From Eggerthella lenta DSM 2243 (GTDB lineage: Bacteria; Actinomycetota; Coriobacteriia; Coriobacteriales; Eggerthellaceae), in NCBI RefSeq assembly GCF_000024265.1, contig NC_013204.1:1786180-1850179 (forward strand): a stretch of 64,000 bases of DNA, written 5' to 3'. The first letter of the stretch is position 1. The number at the start of each line of letters is the position of its first letter. Below the pieces are notes generated by a model. The model had not been told where the DNA came from. It ran no database searches and saw nothing but the letters and a program-made list of their open reading frames with translations. Of this stretch, positions 52,476-63,282 are shown piece by piece. Position numbers and translations under genes: made by a program.

Positions 52476-52613
52476 AGTATACGGACAACAAGGTTCGTGT
52501 CAAGGGGCCGAAGGGGAAATTCCCGCTTGTTGTATTTCCAACGCAGCGCGCTGTCGAGCCATGCTATGCTCCCGGACGATAGCGAAGAGGACGACTTGTT
52601 TCGGGAGGAATCT

Positions 52614-53357
52614 ATGCTGCGGAAGATCATCGAGATCGACGAAACGGCCTGCAACGGCTGCGGCCTGTGCGTCGCGGCGTGCCATGAGGGCGCCATCGGC
52701 CTGGTGGAGGGCAAGGCGCGCCTGCTGCGCGACGACTATTGCGACGGGTTGGGCGACTGTCTGCCCGCGTGCCCGACCGGCGCCATCTCGTTCGTGGAGC
52801 GCGAGGCGGCAGCCTACGACGAGGCTGCGGTCAAGGCTCGAACGGCGCAGGAGAATTCGGTCGCACGCCTGTCGGGCGGCTGTCCCGGATCGCTCTCGCG
52901 CTTCTTCGCGTCCGAAGATCCTGAGGCGAAGCCCGCCCGGCCTTCCGCTTCCGCCCCCGTCGCCGAACCGGTTTGCGAAGAAACGCCCTCCCAGCTTTCG
53001 CAGTGGCCGGTGGAGATCAAGCTCGCGCCCGTGCAGGCGCCGTATTTCGCGGGCGCGCACGTGCTGATCGCCGCAGACTGTACGGCGTTCGCCTACGCCG
53101 ACTTCCATCGCGGCTTCATGCGCGGGCGCATCACTCTTATCGGCTGCCCCAAGCTCGACGGCGTCGACTACAGCCAGAAGCTCGAAGCCCTGTTCGCCTC
53201 CAACGACATCGCGTCGGTCACCGTGGCGCGCATGGAGGTGCCGTGCTGCGGCGGCCTGGAACATGCGGCGCGCGCCGCGCTCGAGCGCAGCGGCAAGAAC
53301 GTGCCGTTCGAGGTGGCGGTGATCTCGACGAAGGGCGCGCTGCTGGAGCGCCGCTAG
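52614..53357 (+). CDS. 4Fe-4S ferredoxin-type protein
   Basis: A 247-residue protein with GGGAGGA before the ATG at 52614. N-terminal ferredoxin domain: CNGCGLCVAAC and a second site CDGLGDCLPACP, spaced differently from the standard CxxCxxC. A Pro/Ser-rich linker (~85-125) leads to a C-terminal domain (~130-247) with DCTAFAYADFH, IGCPKLDG and EVPCCGGLEHAARAAL. This resembles iron-sulfur proteins of anaerobes annotated only as 4Fe-4S binding. Electron-transfer or metal-stress role is possible; it diverges from the ArsR gene. Confidence 0.8.
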   Translation: MLRKIIEIDETACNGCGLCVAACHEGAIGLVEGKARLLRDDYCDGLGDCLPACPTGAISFVEREAAAYDEAAVKARTAQENSVARLSGGCPGSLSRFFASEDPEAKPARPSASAPVAEPVCEETPSQLSQWPVEIKLAPVQAPYFAGAHVLIAADCTAFAYADFHRGFMRGRITLIGCPKLDGVDYSQKLEALFASNDIASVTVARMEVPCCGGLEHAARAALERSGKNVPFEVAVISTKGALLERR

Positions 53358-53429
53358 CGAGCGAAGCCGCGATTCGCCGGGGGACGCGGTCGGCCGAAGA
53401 TCTTCCGCCGACGCAGCCCTCCGTACAGA

Positions 53430-53445
53430 TGTTTCACGTGAAATA
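53430..53445. promoter_or_regulatory. parS site 2 (one mismatch)
   Basis: TGTTTCACGTGAAATA, 15 of 16 positions of the consensus. Lies in the 269-bp gap before the double-glycine peptide gene; nothing else recognised in that gap. Confidence 0.8.
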
Positions 53446-53626
53446 TCTGTTCGGACAAGCTCCTTCGCCTTCGGCTGTAATGGTTTGCGGGTTGTCTTTC
53501 GTTGCGCGAGAGCGGTCGTTTGTTCGTCGAGGCTTGACCGCTTCGGAAGCGCGCGTTCACACTGGTCGCAAGGCTTTGCGCTTTTGCCGCGGCCGGGACG
53601 CATACCCTCGAACCAAAGGATCAAAC

Positions 53627-53920
53627 ATGGAGACCATCGAAGAATTGTTCCGGAAGGTGTTGGACGACGAAGACCTGAGGGCTTCGTTCGGGCAGGCGCT
53701 GGAGGGCGACCGCTTGGAGGTTTTCCTTCGGGAAAACGGCTGCGAGGCTGCTCCTTCCGAGGTGCGGGAGGCCTTGGAGGGCATGTTCAGGGAAGAGCTG
53801 GGCGACGAGCTTCTGGATGAAGTGAACGGCGGAATGGCCAAATATCGTCTGTATCTCCACGAACCCTTTCTTAAAACTACAAGTGCCGCGTCGCAGAAGA
53901 TCAAGATCATCAAGGGTTAG
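53627..53920 (+). CDS. Double-glycine leader peptide precursor (Nif11-like type)
   Basis: A 97-residue precursor. AAAGGA before the ATG. Leader residues 1-69 have the Nif11-like pattern (FRKVLDDEDLRASFGQALEGDRLEVFLRENG, then ELGDELLDEVNGG) ending in GG at 68-69. The predicted core (70-97) begins MAKYRLYL, ends KIKIIKG, is basic and has no Cys. No modification enzyme, C39 protease-transporter or immunity gene is adjacent, so maturation would rely on genes elsewhere. Confidence 0.7.
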   Translation: METIEELFRKVLDDEDLRASFGQALEGDRLEVFLRENGCEAAPSEVREALEGMFREELGDELLDEVNGGMAKYRLYLHEPFLKTTSAASQKIKIIKG

Positions 53921-54067
53921 CGGCTTTTCTTCTGCATCTCGCGGACGAAGTCGGCCGTTCGGCCGACTTCGCGGATCCTTCGCCACCGACGGCTTCCGCC
54001 CGCAATTTCGTACAAGCGGCTCGGTGCGGTTCGTGGTATCGTCTCCTGCTTGGACGAAAGGTTTTGG

Positions 54068-55003
54068 ATGGAGACGATCGAATCTTGGAGCGCGCGCCCC
54101 GACGTGCGCGGCGCGCGGCTGGCCGACCCCGACATGGGCGCCGAGAACCGGCGCATCGCGCCGTTCGGGCCGTGCCCGGGCGTGGAGTTCGTCACGCTCG
54201 AGGGCATCGTGCAGCCGTTCCCGCTCCATTTCCACGATTTCTGGACCATCGGCCAGATGGTGGGAGGGCGGCGGCGCATGACGTGCCGTGGCGAGGTGCA
54301 CGATCTGGGGCCCGAGGACTTCGTGCTGTTCGGCTCCGGCGAGGTGCACGGCTGCAAGCCTTTGGACGACGCGCCGCTCATGTACCGCAGCGTGGTCGTG
54401 CCCGTCGGCCTGTTCGCGCAGGCGTTCGCCGAATCGCACGGTATCGGCGCCGCGTCCCTGCCCGACGGCGGCCCCGCTTGCCGCTTCAAGTCCGTGGTGG
54501 TGCGCGACGCGGCCCTTTCGGCGTGCATGGACCGGCTGTACGCGTTCGCCCGGACCGATTCCGCGCATGACCCGCTCGAGGAGGAAGAAGCGCTTTGGGC
54601 CCTCCTCGCGCAGACGGCGCGGTATTGCGAGAGCGAGGCGGCCGAGCCCCCGGCGCCCGAGGCCCCCTCCGCGGCGAACGTGGCGCGGGCGCGGGCGTAC
54701 CTCGAAGAACGGTTCGCCTCGTGCATCACTCTCGACGACCTCGCGTGCTGCGCGGGCGTGTCGCGCTACCACCTCATCCGCGTGTTCTCCGAGGAGACGG
54801 GCCTCACGCCGCATCGCTACCTGCAGGCGGTGCGCGCGAACCGTGCTCGCGACCTGCTGGCGGCGGGCGTCGATCCGGCCGAGGTCGCCGCGCGGTCTGG
54901 GTTCGCCGATCAGGCGCACATGGGGCGCGTGTACAAATCGTTCTACGGCATCACCCCCGGCAGCTACCGAACGGCGGCGCGCACGCGGGTGCGGGAAGGA
55001 TAG
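54068..55003 (+). CDS. AraC-family transcriptional regulator
   Basis: A 311-residue regulator. The N-terminal cupin (~20-130, HFHDFWTIGQMVGGRRRM) binds an unknown ligand. The C-terminal AraC domain (~205-300) has two helix-turn-helices (LDDLACCAGVSRYHLIRVFSEETGLTPHRY and EVAARSGFADQAHMGRVYKSFYGITPGSYR). The ATG at 54068 is favoured over a TTG 18 bp upstream. It is 4 bp before the EamA transporter gene and probably controls it. Confidence 0.88.
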   Translation: METIESWSARPDVRGARLADPDMGAENRRIAPFGPCPGVEFVTLEGIVQPFPLHFHDFWTIGQMVGGRRRMTCRGEVHDLGPEDFVLFGSGEVHGCKPLDDAPLMYRSVVVPVGLFAQAFAESHGIGAASLPDGGPACRFKSVVVRDAALSACMDRLYAFARTDSAHDPLEEEEALWALLAQTARYCESEAAEPPAPEAPSAANVARARAYLEERFASCITLDDLACCAGVSRYHLIRVFSEETGLTPHRYLQAVRANRARDLLAAGVDPAEVAARSGFADQAHMGRVYKSFYGITPGSYRTAARTRVREG

Positions 55004-55007
55004 CGAG

Positions 55008-55955
55008 ATGGCGGTTCAAACAAGCGAGGCCATAGAGGGGGCGCCGGCGGATCAGCGCCGCCCCGCCGTGCGCGGGCATGCGCTGGCGTTGGTCACCGTG
55101 GTGGTGTGGGCGGTCACGTTCGTATCCACGAAGGTGCTGCTCGTGCACCTCGCACCCATCGAGATCCTGTTCTTCCGCTTCGTCATCGGGTTCGTCGCGC
55201 TCGCGCTCCTGCGCCCGCGCATCCTGCACGTCCGGGGCTTCAAGGAGGAGCGGTGGTTCATGCTGGCGGGCGCTACCGGCGTGACGGTGTACTACCTGCT
55301 GGAGAACATCGCGCTCACGTTCACCACGGCCTCCATCGTGGGCGTGGTGGTGGCCGCGGCGCCGCTGTTCACCGGCGTCGCGTCGGCTGTCGTGCTGAAA
55401 GAGCGCCTGCGCGCGCCGTTCTTCGTCGGCTTCGCGGTGGCCATGGCGGGCGTGTGCCTGGTCAGCTTCGCGGGCGGCGCGTCGGGCGGCCTTGTCGCAG
55501 AAGGCGGGCTGGGGCAGGCGGGGCTCATCGGCGTGGCGCTGGCCTTGGCGGCGGCGGGCACGTGGGCCGTGTACTCCATCGTGACGAAGAAGCTCTCGAC
55601 GTTCGGCTACGACAGCATCCTCGTCACGCGCCGCACGTTCGCCTGGGGTCTCGCGTTCATGCTTCCCGCGCTGCCGCTTCTGGGCTTTTCGCCCGATTGG
55701 GGCTCGCTCGCCGCGCCCGAGATGTGGGGCAACCTCGTGTTCTTGGGGCTGGGCGCGAGCGCGCTGTGCTTCGTGACGTGGAACATGGCGGTGAAGGAGC
55801 TGGGGCCGGTGAAGACGAGCCTGTACATCTACCTCGTGCCGGCGCTCACCGTGCTGGCCTCGGCCGCCGTGCTGGGCGACCCGCTCACCCCGCCGGTCGT
55901 CGCCGGAGTCCTGCTTACTATAGCAGGGCTGTTCCTTTCCGAGCGCGGGAAGTAG
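55008..55955 (+). CDS. EamA/DMT-family transporter
   Basis: A 315-residue protein with ten predicted membrane helices in two EamA repeats (~22-145 and ~165-310). GGAAGGATAGCG before the ATG. Family members export amino acids or metabolites. Coupling with the AraC-type gene suggests inducible efflux; substrate unknown. Confidence 0.85.
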   Translation: MAVQTSEAIEGAPADQRRPAVRGHALALVTVVVWAVTFVSTKVLLVHLAPIEILFFRFVIGFVALALLRPRILHVRGFKEERWFMLAGATGVTVYYLLENIALTFTTASIVGVVVAAAPLFTGVASAVVLKERLRAPFFVGFAVAMAGVCLVSFAGGASGGLVAEGGLGQAGLIGVALALAAAGTWAVYSIVTKKLSTFGYDSILVTRRTFAWGLAFMLPALPLLGFSPDWGSLAAPEMWGNLVFLGLGASALCFVTWNMAVKELGPVKTSLYIYLVPALTVLASAAVLGDPLTPPVVAGVLLTIAGLFLSERGK

Positions 55956-56256
55956 CGCGCTACGAGGCGGCGCACGCGTCCGAAAGCAACGTCGGTGGCG
56001 AAAAAGCATCGGATTCGGAAGTTCGCAAGGGGTTCGAAGGCGCAGCGCAAGCTGCCTTTCCGCATAGTGCCCGATCGCAGAAGGGAAGCCGTGGGATTGC
56101 GCCCGTTCATCCCCGCGAAGCTCGCGGCTTTCTTCCGAATTCGATATGTTTTCTCCATTACACGTCTAACCGGCTGCACGGAGATGCTCGGGACTGGGCG
56201 GCTTCGAGCGAAGGGTTCCACCGAACATCGTTCGTCGAATGGAAAACACGCACGGA

Positions 56257-56272
56257 TGTTTCACGTGAAACA
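56257..56272. promoter_or_regulatory. parS site 3
   Basis: Perfect TGTTTCACGTGAAACA in the 400-bp gap between the EamA and SRAP genes (55956-56355). No gene or other element was recognised in that gap. Confidence 0.9.
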
Positions 56273-56355
56273 TCTACGCGTCGCGATGCCGAGGGATGTC
56301 GGCTCCGTCGCCGCTCCGGCGTCGTGGCCCTTGCGGCGTCGAAGCTTTCGCCGGC

Positions 56356-57132
56356 TCAACGCTCGGGACGCGCGGTCAGCCGCACGGCACCGCGGTCGAG
56401 CAGCGGCTCGTAGACGCCGCGCAGCCATAGGGCGGCCTCGCCCGGTTCCAGCGCGAGCGGCATGCGGTTGTGCACGGGAGCCACGGCGGCGTTCGGTTCG
56501 GTGGTGACGAGCGAGAATCGTCCGCGATCGTGCACGCCCGCCAGCAAGAGCGGCGCGCCGTCGGGCGCTGCGAAGGCGTACTGGCGCTTCACGGGGCGCC
56601 CGGTGCGCTCGCTCGGCACCGTCTCGGTCGCATGCGATTCGTAGAAGCCCCGAGCAGGCACCAGGCAGCGACGACGCGCGAAGGACTCGGCCCACATGCT
56701 GCCCTCGCTGCGCAGAGCCGTCTCGATGCGCGTGTTGAACACGGGTCCGTTCTTCCAAGGAACCTCGTATCCCCAGGCCATATGGGCTACCGCGAGGCCG
56801 CATCCGTCGCCCGCGGCCACGATGAGCGGCACGACCGACGAGGGAAGCGCCTCGGGGCGGTTCGCGCGGCCGATCGCGCCGGTTCCGCGGGCTTCTGCCG
56901 GCTCGTCCGATTCGCCGTCGAACAGCGAGAGCTGCACAGGCGCCTCTTCGCGTTTCGCTCGCTGCTCGGCGCGGTCCGGCTGCGCGGATTCGGGGAAGAA
57001 GAGGAAGTCCTCATAGGCCTCGATCGGGTCGAGCGAAGCCAGCTCGTCCGCGTGCGCGGCCAGGTCGCGCTCTATCTCCGCAGCGATGCGGGCGACTTCG
57101 TCGCAGTCGATCGGTATGAAACGGCGGCACAT
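56356..57132 (-). CDS. SRAP-family protein (YedK/HMCES-like)
   Basis: A 258-residue protein that crosslinks to abasic sites in single-stranded DNA. The start at 57132 gives Cys2 (MCRRF), the required nucleophile after Met removal. Other motifs: WGYEVPWKN, FNTRIET, RRCLVPARGFYE (catalytic Glu) and VHNRMPLAL (catalytic His). An Arg/Ala-rich insert at ~60-95 is unusual for short members. It lies near dinB, another DNA damage gene. Confidence 0.9.
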   Translation of the reverse strand: MCRRFIPIDCDEVARIAAEIERDLAAHADELASLDPIEAYEDFLFFPESAQPDRAEQRAKREEAPVQLSLFDGESDEPAEARGTGAIGRANRPEALPSSVVPLIVAAGDGCGLAVAHMAWGYEVPWKNGPVFNTRIETALRSEGSMWAESFARRRCLVPARGFYESHATETVPSERTGRPVKRQYAFAAPDGAPLLLAGVHDRGRFSLVTTEPNAAVAPVHNRMPLALEPGEAALWLRGVYEPLLDRGAVRLTARPER

Positions 57133-57360
57133 CCACGGCTCCTTCCTCGCGTTTCCGCTCGCATCCAGTGTAGCGGTTCGCACGACGATGCGGGGCTACC
57201 GTGCGGTGTCCTTCGCGTGACGGCCGCGTTCCGGCTCGGCTGCGCCGCTACCTTTCGCATTGGCTGCAGCGCGGGCGAGCCGCCTCCGCGACGTCGGCGG
57301 CGCGGCCCGCCGTAACGCGTGCCGTCGCTCCCGCCGTTCAAGCGCTCGCGGACGAAGGGG

Positions 57361-57414
57361 TTGACAATACCCTTAAGGGGTATATACTCGCGCTTGGATA
57401 CCCTCATGGGGTAT
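57361..57414 (+). promoter_or_regulatory. csoR-copA promoter with two CsoR-type operators
   Basis: TTGACA (57361-57366) and TATACT (57383-57388) with 16-bp spacing. Two near-palindromes, ATACCC-TTAAG-GGGTAT (57367-57383) and ATACCC-TCATG-GGGTAT (57398-57414), occupy the spacer and the start region, as expected for copper-released CsoR repression. Confidence 0.8.
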
Positions 57415-57431
57415 AGAAGGAAGGAATCATC

Positions 57432-57782
57432 ATGACCGAGAATCACGCGCAAGCTGAAAACGCCGCCATCTCGTCGCGCCCCGCGTCGACGTGCTGCTGC
57501 CACCGTAAGGAGACGCCGCGCTCGGAAGAGCTGCAGGCCGACCTTCATCGTCGCTTGAACCGCGTGATCGGGCAGCTGGGCGGCGTGAAGACGATGATCG
57601 ACGACAACCGCTACTGCGCCGACGTGCTCACGCAGCTGGCGGCCGCGGAAAGCGCGGTTCACAGCATTTCCGCCGTGGTGCTGCGCAACCACCTGGAAAC
57701 GTGCGTGGTCGAACAGATCGAACGCGGCAACGTGGAGATCATCGACGAGGTCATGAACCTGTTGAAGAAGTTCTCGCGCTAA
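57432..57782 (+). CDS. csoR: CsoR copper-sensing repressor
   Basis: A 116-residue all-helical repressor. The Cu(I) site is complete: C62 (DDNRYCADVL), H87 and C91 (LRNHLETC). A Cys cluster STCCCHRKE near residue 19-27 is an extra N-terminal feature. GAAGGAAGGA precedes the ATG. It binds the two operators upstream and should derepress copA when copper rises. Confidence 0.9.
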   Translation: MTENHAQAENAAISSRPASTCCCHRKETPRSEELQADLHRRLNRVIGQLGGVKTMIDDNRYCADVLTQLAAAESAVHSISAVVLRNHLETCVVEQIERGNVEIIDEVMNLLKKFSR

Positions 57783-57823
57783 CCCGCGCTGAAAGACAAG
57801 GCCGTTCGTCCGTTTGTCGCGGA

Positions 57824-57839
57824 TGTTTCACGTGAAACA
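57824..57839. promoter_or_regulatory. parS site 4
   Basis: Perfect TGTTTCACGTGAAACA between csoR and copA, 43 bp before the copA start. Confidence 0.9.
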
Positions 57840-57881
57840 TCCGTTCGCGCGAAGGGGAGGGCGGCTGCGAAGGAGTAAGAA

Positions 57882-60461
<2,580 letters not shown>

Positions 60462-60467
60462 GAACGA

Positions 60468-60492
60468 GGAGGGCTGCCGCGGGCGGCCCTCC
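60468..60492. terminator. Hairpin between copA and the aminotransferase-like gene
   Basis: GGAGGGC / GCCCTCC around an 11-nt GC-rich loop, between convergent genes. No T-run on either side; moderate evidence. Confidence 0.5.
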
Positions 60493-60502
60493 GTCGAAAG
60501 CC

Positions 60503-61639
60503 CTAGCAGCCGGCGATGATCTCCCGCAGGGCGGCCACGAGCTTCTCGTTGTCCTCGCGCGTGCGGACGGCCACGCAGAAGTAGCGGCTGTCTTCCAGCG
60601 CGGGGGTGCCCTCGAGCTTGCGGATCAGGAACCCGGCCAGCTGCAGGCGCTGCGCCAGCTCGTCGGTGTTCGCCACGCCGAGCGCCAGGTCGGGCCCGCC
60701 GTCGAACGTGCACATGACGTAGTTCGCCTCGGCGGGGAAGATGTCGATGCCGGGGATGAGGTTCAGCATGCACTGCAGCCAGGGAATCTCCGAATCGAGG
60801 AAGTCGCGCGTGCGCTCGAGGTGCTCCGTCTCCGAAAGCGCCAGCTCGCCGATGACCTCGGCGAACATCGGCACGCACGAGCTGTCGTAGAAGCGCGTGA
60901 TCTGCGCGATGGTGTCGGGGTGCGCGATGCAGTAGCTGATGGGGATGCCCGGCATGGCGAAGGGCTCGCACAGCGAGCGCACCACCACGAGGTTGCGGTG
61001 CTCGTTCACGAGCGCCACCATGCTCTCGCCGCCCAGCGTGAGCTCGATGGAGCGCTCGTCCACGACCACCCAGGTGCAGGCGTCGAGGTAGGCGAGCAGC
61101 GTCGGCCTCGGCAGCAGGCGGCTCGTAGGGTAGCCCGGGTTCGCCAGCACGGCGGCGTCGAACACGATGCCGTGGCGCTCGGCCGCGGCCGGATCGGGCA
61201 CGGTGAAGCCGGCGGGGCTGGCGATCTCAACCACGCGATGCCCGGCATTTCCTGCGGCCAGCGCGTACTCCACAGGGCCGGGAACGGCCACACCCACGGT
61301 GCAGGGCTGGTAGGTCTGGGCTACGGCGCGCACCATGTCGCCCACGGTGGAGCCCACGAGAAACGATTCCACGGACAATCCGAACTTGCGGGCCAGCACG
61401 CTGCGCAGGGCGTGAGCCTCGCGGTCGGGCGGGTAGTTCAGCTCGCCGGCGGCGAGCGCGGTCTCCATAGCGCGGATGAAAGAAGGGGGCGTGCCCAAGG
61501 GGTTCGCCGTGCCCGAGAAGTCGATCCAGTTCATCTCCGAGCGCATCTCGTAGGGAGGAGACAGCAGCTGCTCGGGCAGCGCGGTCACGCAGGCTCGTAC
61601 GCTGGGAAGCGCGTCGGTGTCTCGCTGCGTCATCGTCAT
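60503..61639 (-). CDS. Fold-type I aminotransferase homologue lacking the PLP lysine
   Basis: A 378-residue protein of the histidinol-phosphate aminotransferase/CobD group. Start at 61639 after GGAGG. Family features: FSGTANPLGTPPSF, a substrate loop LANPGYPTSR, and VVVDERSIEL with the PLP-ring Asp. Where the family has S-x-T-K (PLP lysine), this protein has RSLCEPFAMPGIPISY: the Lys is Glu (~residue 225) and the following Arg of GxR is Pro. It should not form the internal aldimine and may be a binding or regulatory protein, or a lyase with another mechanism. Confidence 0.8.
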   Translation of the reverse strand: MTMTQRDTDALPSVRACVTALPEQLLSPPYEMRSEMNWIDFSGTANPLGTPPSFIRAMETALAAGELNYPPDREAHALRSVLARKFGLSVESFLVGSTVGDMVRAVAQTYQPCTVGVAVPGPVEYALAAGNAGHRVVEIASPAGFTVPDPAAAERHGIVFDAAVLANPGYPTSRLLPRPTLLAYLDACTWVVVDERSIELTLGGESMVALVNEHRNLVVVRSLCEPFAMPGIPISYCIAHPDTIAQITRFYDSSCVPMFAEVIGELALSETEHLERTRDFLDSEIPWLQCMLNLIPGIDIFPAEANYVMCTFDGGPDLALGVANTDELAQRLQLAGFLIRKLEGTPALEDSRYFCVAVRTREDNEKLVAALREIIAGC

Positions 61640-61742
61640 GTCTCTCCCTCCCCGCATGTTACCTCGTGGCTCGAGGCAAGGAATGAATATCCTAGCACAA
61701 GTTCATTACGCCCGGACAGGGCATGGTAGACTTATTCGCGCA

Positions 61743-63071
61743 ATGCGATCCTATTCACCACAGACCGATCCCGAACGGCCCGCCAGCGGCGGCGGCTACG
61801 CCATGCCGCTCGAGCCGTGGGAGGGCCCGGCCATCCTGCTCGTGGACCTCGACGCGTTCTTCGCCTCGGTCGAGCAGCTGGACCATCCCGCCTGGCGCGG
61901 CAAGCCCGTCATCGTGGGCGGCGACGCCGACAAGCACGGCGTGGTGTCCACGGCGTCCTACGAGGCGCGCCCGTACGGCGTGCGAAGCGCCATGCCCTCT
62001 TCCACGGCGAAGCGCCTGTGCCCTCACGCCATCTGGACGCACGGCCGCTTCGACCGCTACCGCGAGATGTCGAACGCCATCATGGACATACTGCGCGCCG
62101 AAACGCCGCACGTGCAGCAGGTCAGCATCGACGAGGCGTTCATGGACGTGTCTCCCACGTCGGTGAACCGAGAGCATCCCGTGCGCGTCGCGCAGCGTAT
62201 CCAGCAGCGCGTCGAGGAGCTGGGCGTCACGTGCTCCATCGGGGTGGGCACGTCGAAGACCGTCGCGAAGATAGCCTCGGACATGGACAAGCCGCGCGGG
62301 CTGACCGTGGTGTACCCCGGAGGCGAGCGGGATTTCCTCGCGCCCCTGCCCGTGCGCACGATGAGCGGCATCGGAGCCGCAGCCGAGGAGAAGCTGCACT
62401 CCCGCGGCATACGCACCCTCGGCCAGCTGGCCGATGCGGACGAAGGAATGCTGCTGCGCGCGTTCGGCAAGAACGGCCGCGTCATGCACGTGCGGGCGAA
62501 CGGGGGCGACGACGCGCCCGTGGAGCAGGACGACACGGTGAAATCGGTGTCGAACGAGATGACGTTCGCGGTGGACCTCACCACGCGCGAAGACGTCGAG
62601 GGCGCCATCGCCACCATCGCCGCGAAGGTGGGGCGCCGCCTGCGACGCAAGGGGCTGCGCGGCCGCACCCTGGGCCTGCGCATGCGCTACGACGACCGCA
62701 GCGTGCGCTCGGTGCAGCGTCAGCTGCCGGCGCCCAGCGACGACGAGCTTTCCTACACGCCGCTTCTGTACCGCATGGCCGACGAGCTGTGGCGCCCCGG
62801 CATGCCCGTGCGCCTCATCGGCGTGGCGATGACCGGGTTCGGCGGAGGCGAAAGCGTGCAGGACAGCCTGTTCGACATCGCCGAGGCTGCTCCCAGCGAT
62901 GACGATGTGGACCCCGTCATCAAAGACGAGGCGAAGCGGCGCGGACTCATCGAGGCAACCGACCTCGTCAAGGACAAGTTCGGCGAATCCGCGGTCCGCT
63001 TCGGCCGCGAGCTGCGAGGCGAGGGCAACACCACCGGCTCCGCCAGCAAGAACCCGGCCGACTACAAGTAG
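61743..63071 (+). CDS. dinB: DNA polymerase IV (Y family)
   Basis: A 442-residue translesion polymerase. Palm motifs VDLDAFFASVEQ and SIDEAFMDVS hold the catalytic acidic residues; the thumb has CSIGVGTSKTVAKIASDMDKP and the little finger domain follows. A C-terminal extension of ~55 residues may include a clamp-binding peptide (VQDSLFD). The ATG at 61743 has no ribosome site and lies only ~10 bp after a TAGACT-like -10, so leaderless translation or a start at 61803 are both possible. Confidence 0.88.
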   Translation: MRSYSPQTDPERPASGGGYAMPLEPWEGPAILLVDLDAFFASVEQLDHPAWRGKPVIVGGDADKHGVVSTASYEARPYGVRSAMPSSTAKRLCPHAIWTHGRFDRYREMSNAIMDILRAETPHVQQVSIDEAFMDVSPTSVNREHPVRVAQRIQQRVEELGVTCSIGVGTSKTVAKIASDMDKPRGLTVVYPGGERDFLAPLPVRTMSGIGAAAEEKLHSRGIRTLGQLADADEGMLLRAFGKNGRVMHVRANGGDDAPVEQDDTVKSVSNEMTFAVDLTTREDVEGAIATIAAKVGRRLRRKGLRGRTLGLRMRYDDRSVRSVQRQLPAPSDDELSYTPLLYRMADELWRPGMPVRLIGVAMTGFGGGESVQDSLFDIAEAAPSDDDVDPVIKDEAKRRGLIEATDLVKDKFGESAVRFGRELRGEGNTTGSASKNPADYK

Positions 63072-63141
63072 ACATTATCAAAGCGAAGCCGGACGCAAGC
63101 GATATGCAGCCGCGAACCCTTCGAGAAAGCCAGCCTGAGGA

Positions 63142-63245
63142 GGTCGGGGCGGGCATGCCGCGCGCAGTTCCGCACGAGCCGAAGCGTCCTGTGAACGCTT
63201 CGAGCGAGCTCAGGACTGTTTGAGCACGGCATGTCTGCCCCGACC
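63142..63245. ncRNA. Candidate structured RNA with three-way-junction-like pairing
   Basis: 104 bp between the convergent dinB and degV genes. Outer stem GGTCGGGGC (63142-63150) with 63237-63245 continued, past a 3x3 internal loop, by CATGCCG (63154-63160) with 63227-63233. Inside are two hairpins, GAAGCGT/ACGCTTC (63181-63201) and GCTCA/TGAGC (63208-63225). No known family matched; SRP RNA tetraloop sequence is absent. It could instead be a complex terminator, but no T-run follows. Confidence 0.45.
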
Positions 63246-63282
63246 CCCCCAACAGGTTGAAAAATCGACAATGGACGCCAGG

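Noticed and set aside
55995-56507. A 170-codon plus-strand frame starting MAKKHRIRKF
   Set aside because: No ribosome site, Arg/Ala-rich shadow of the SRAP gene at its 3' half, and it reads through parS site 3.
63142-63245. Signal-recognition-particle RNA
   Set aside because: The conserved GGAA tetraloop and its flanking internal-loop sequence are missing.
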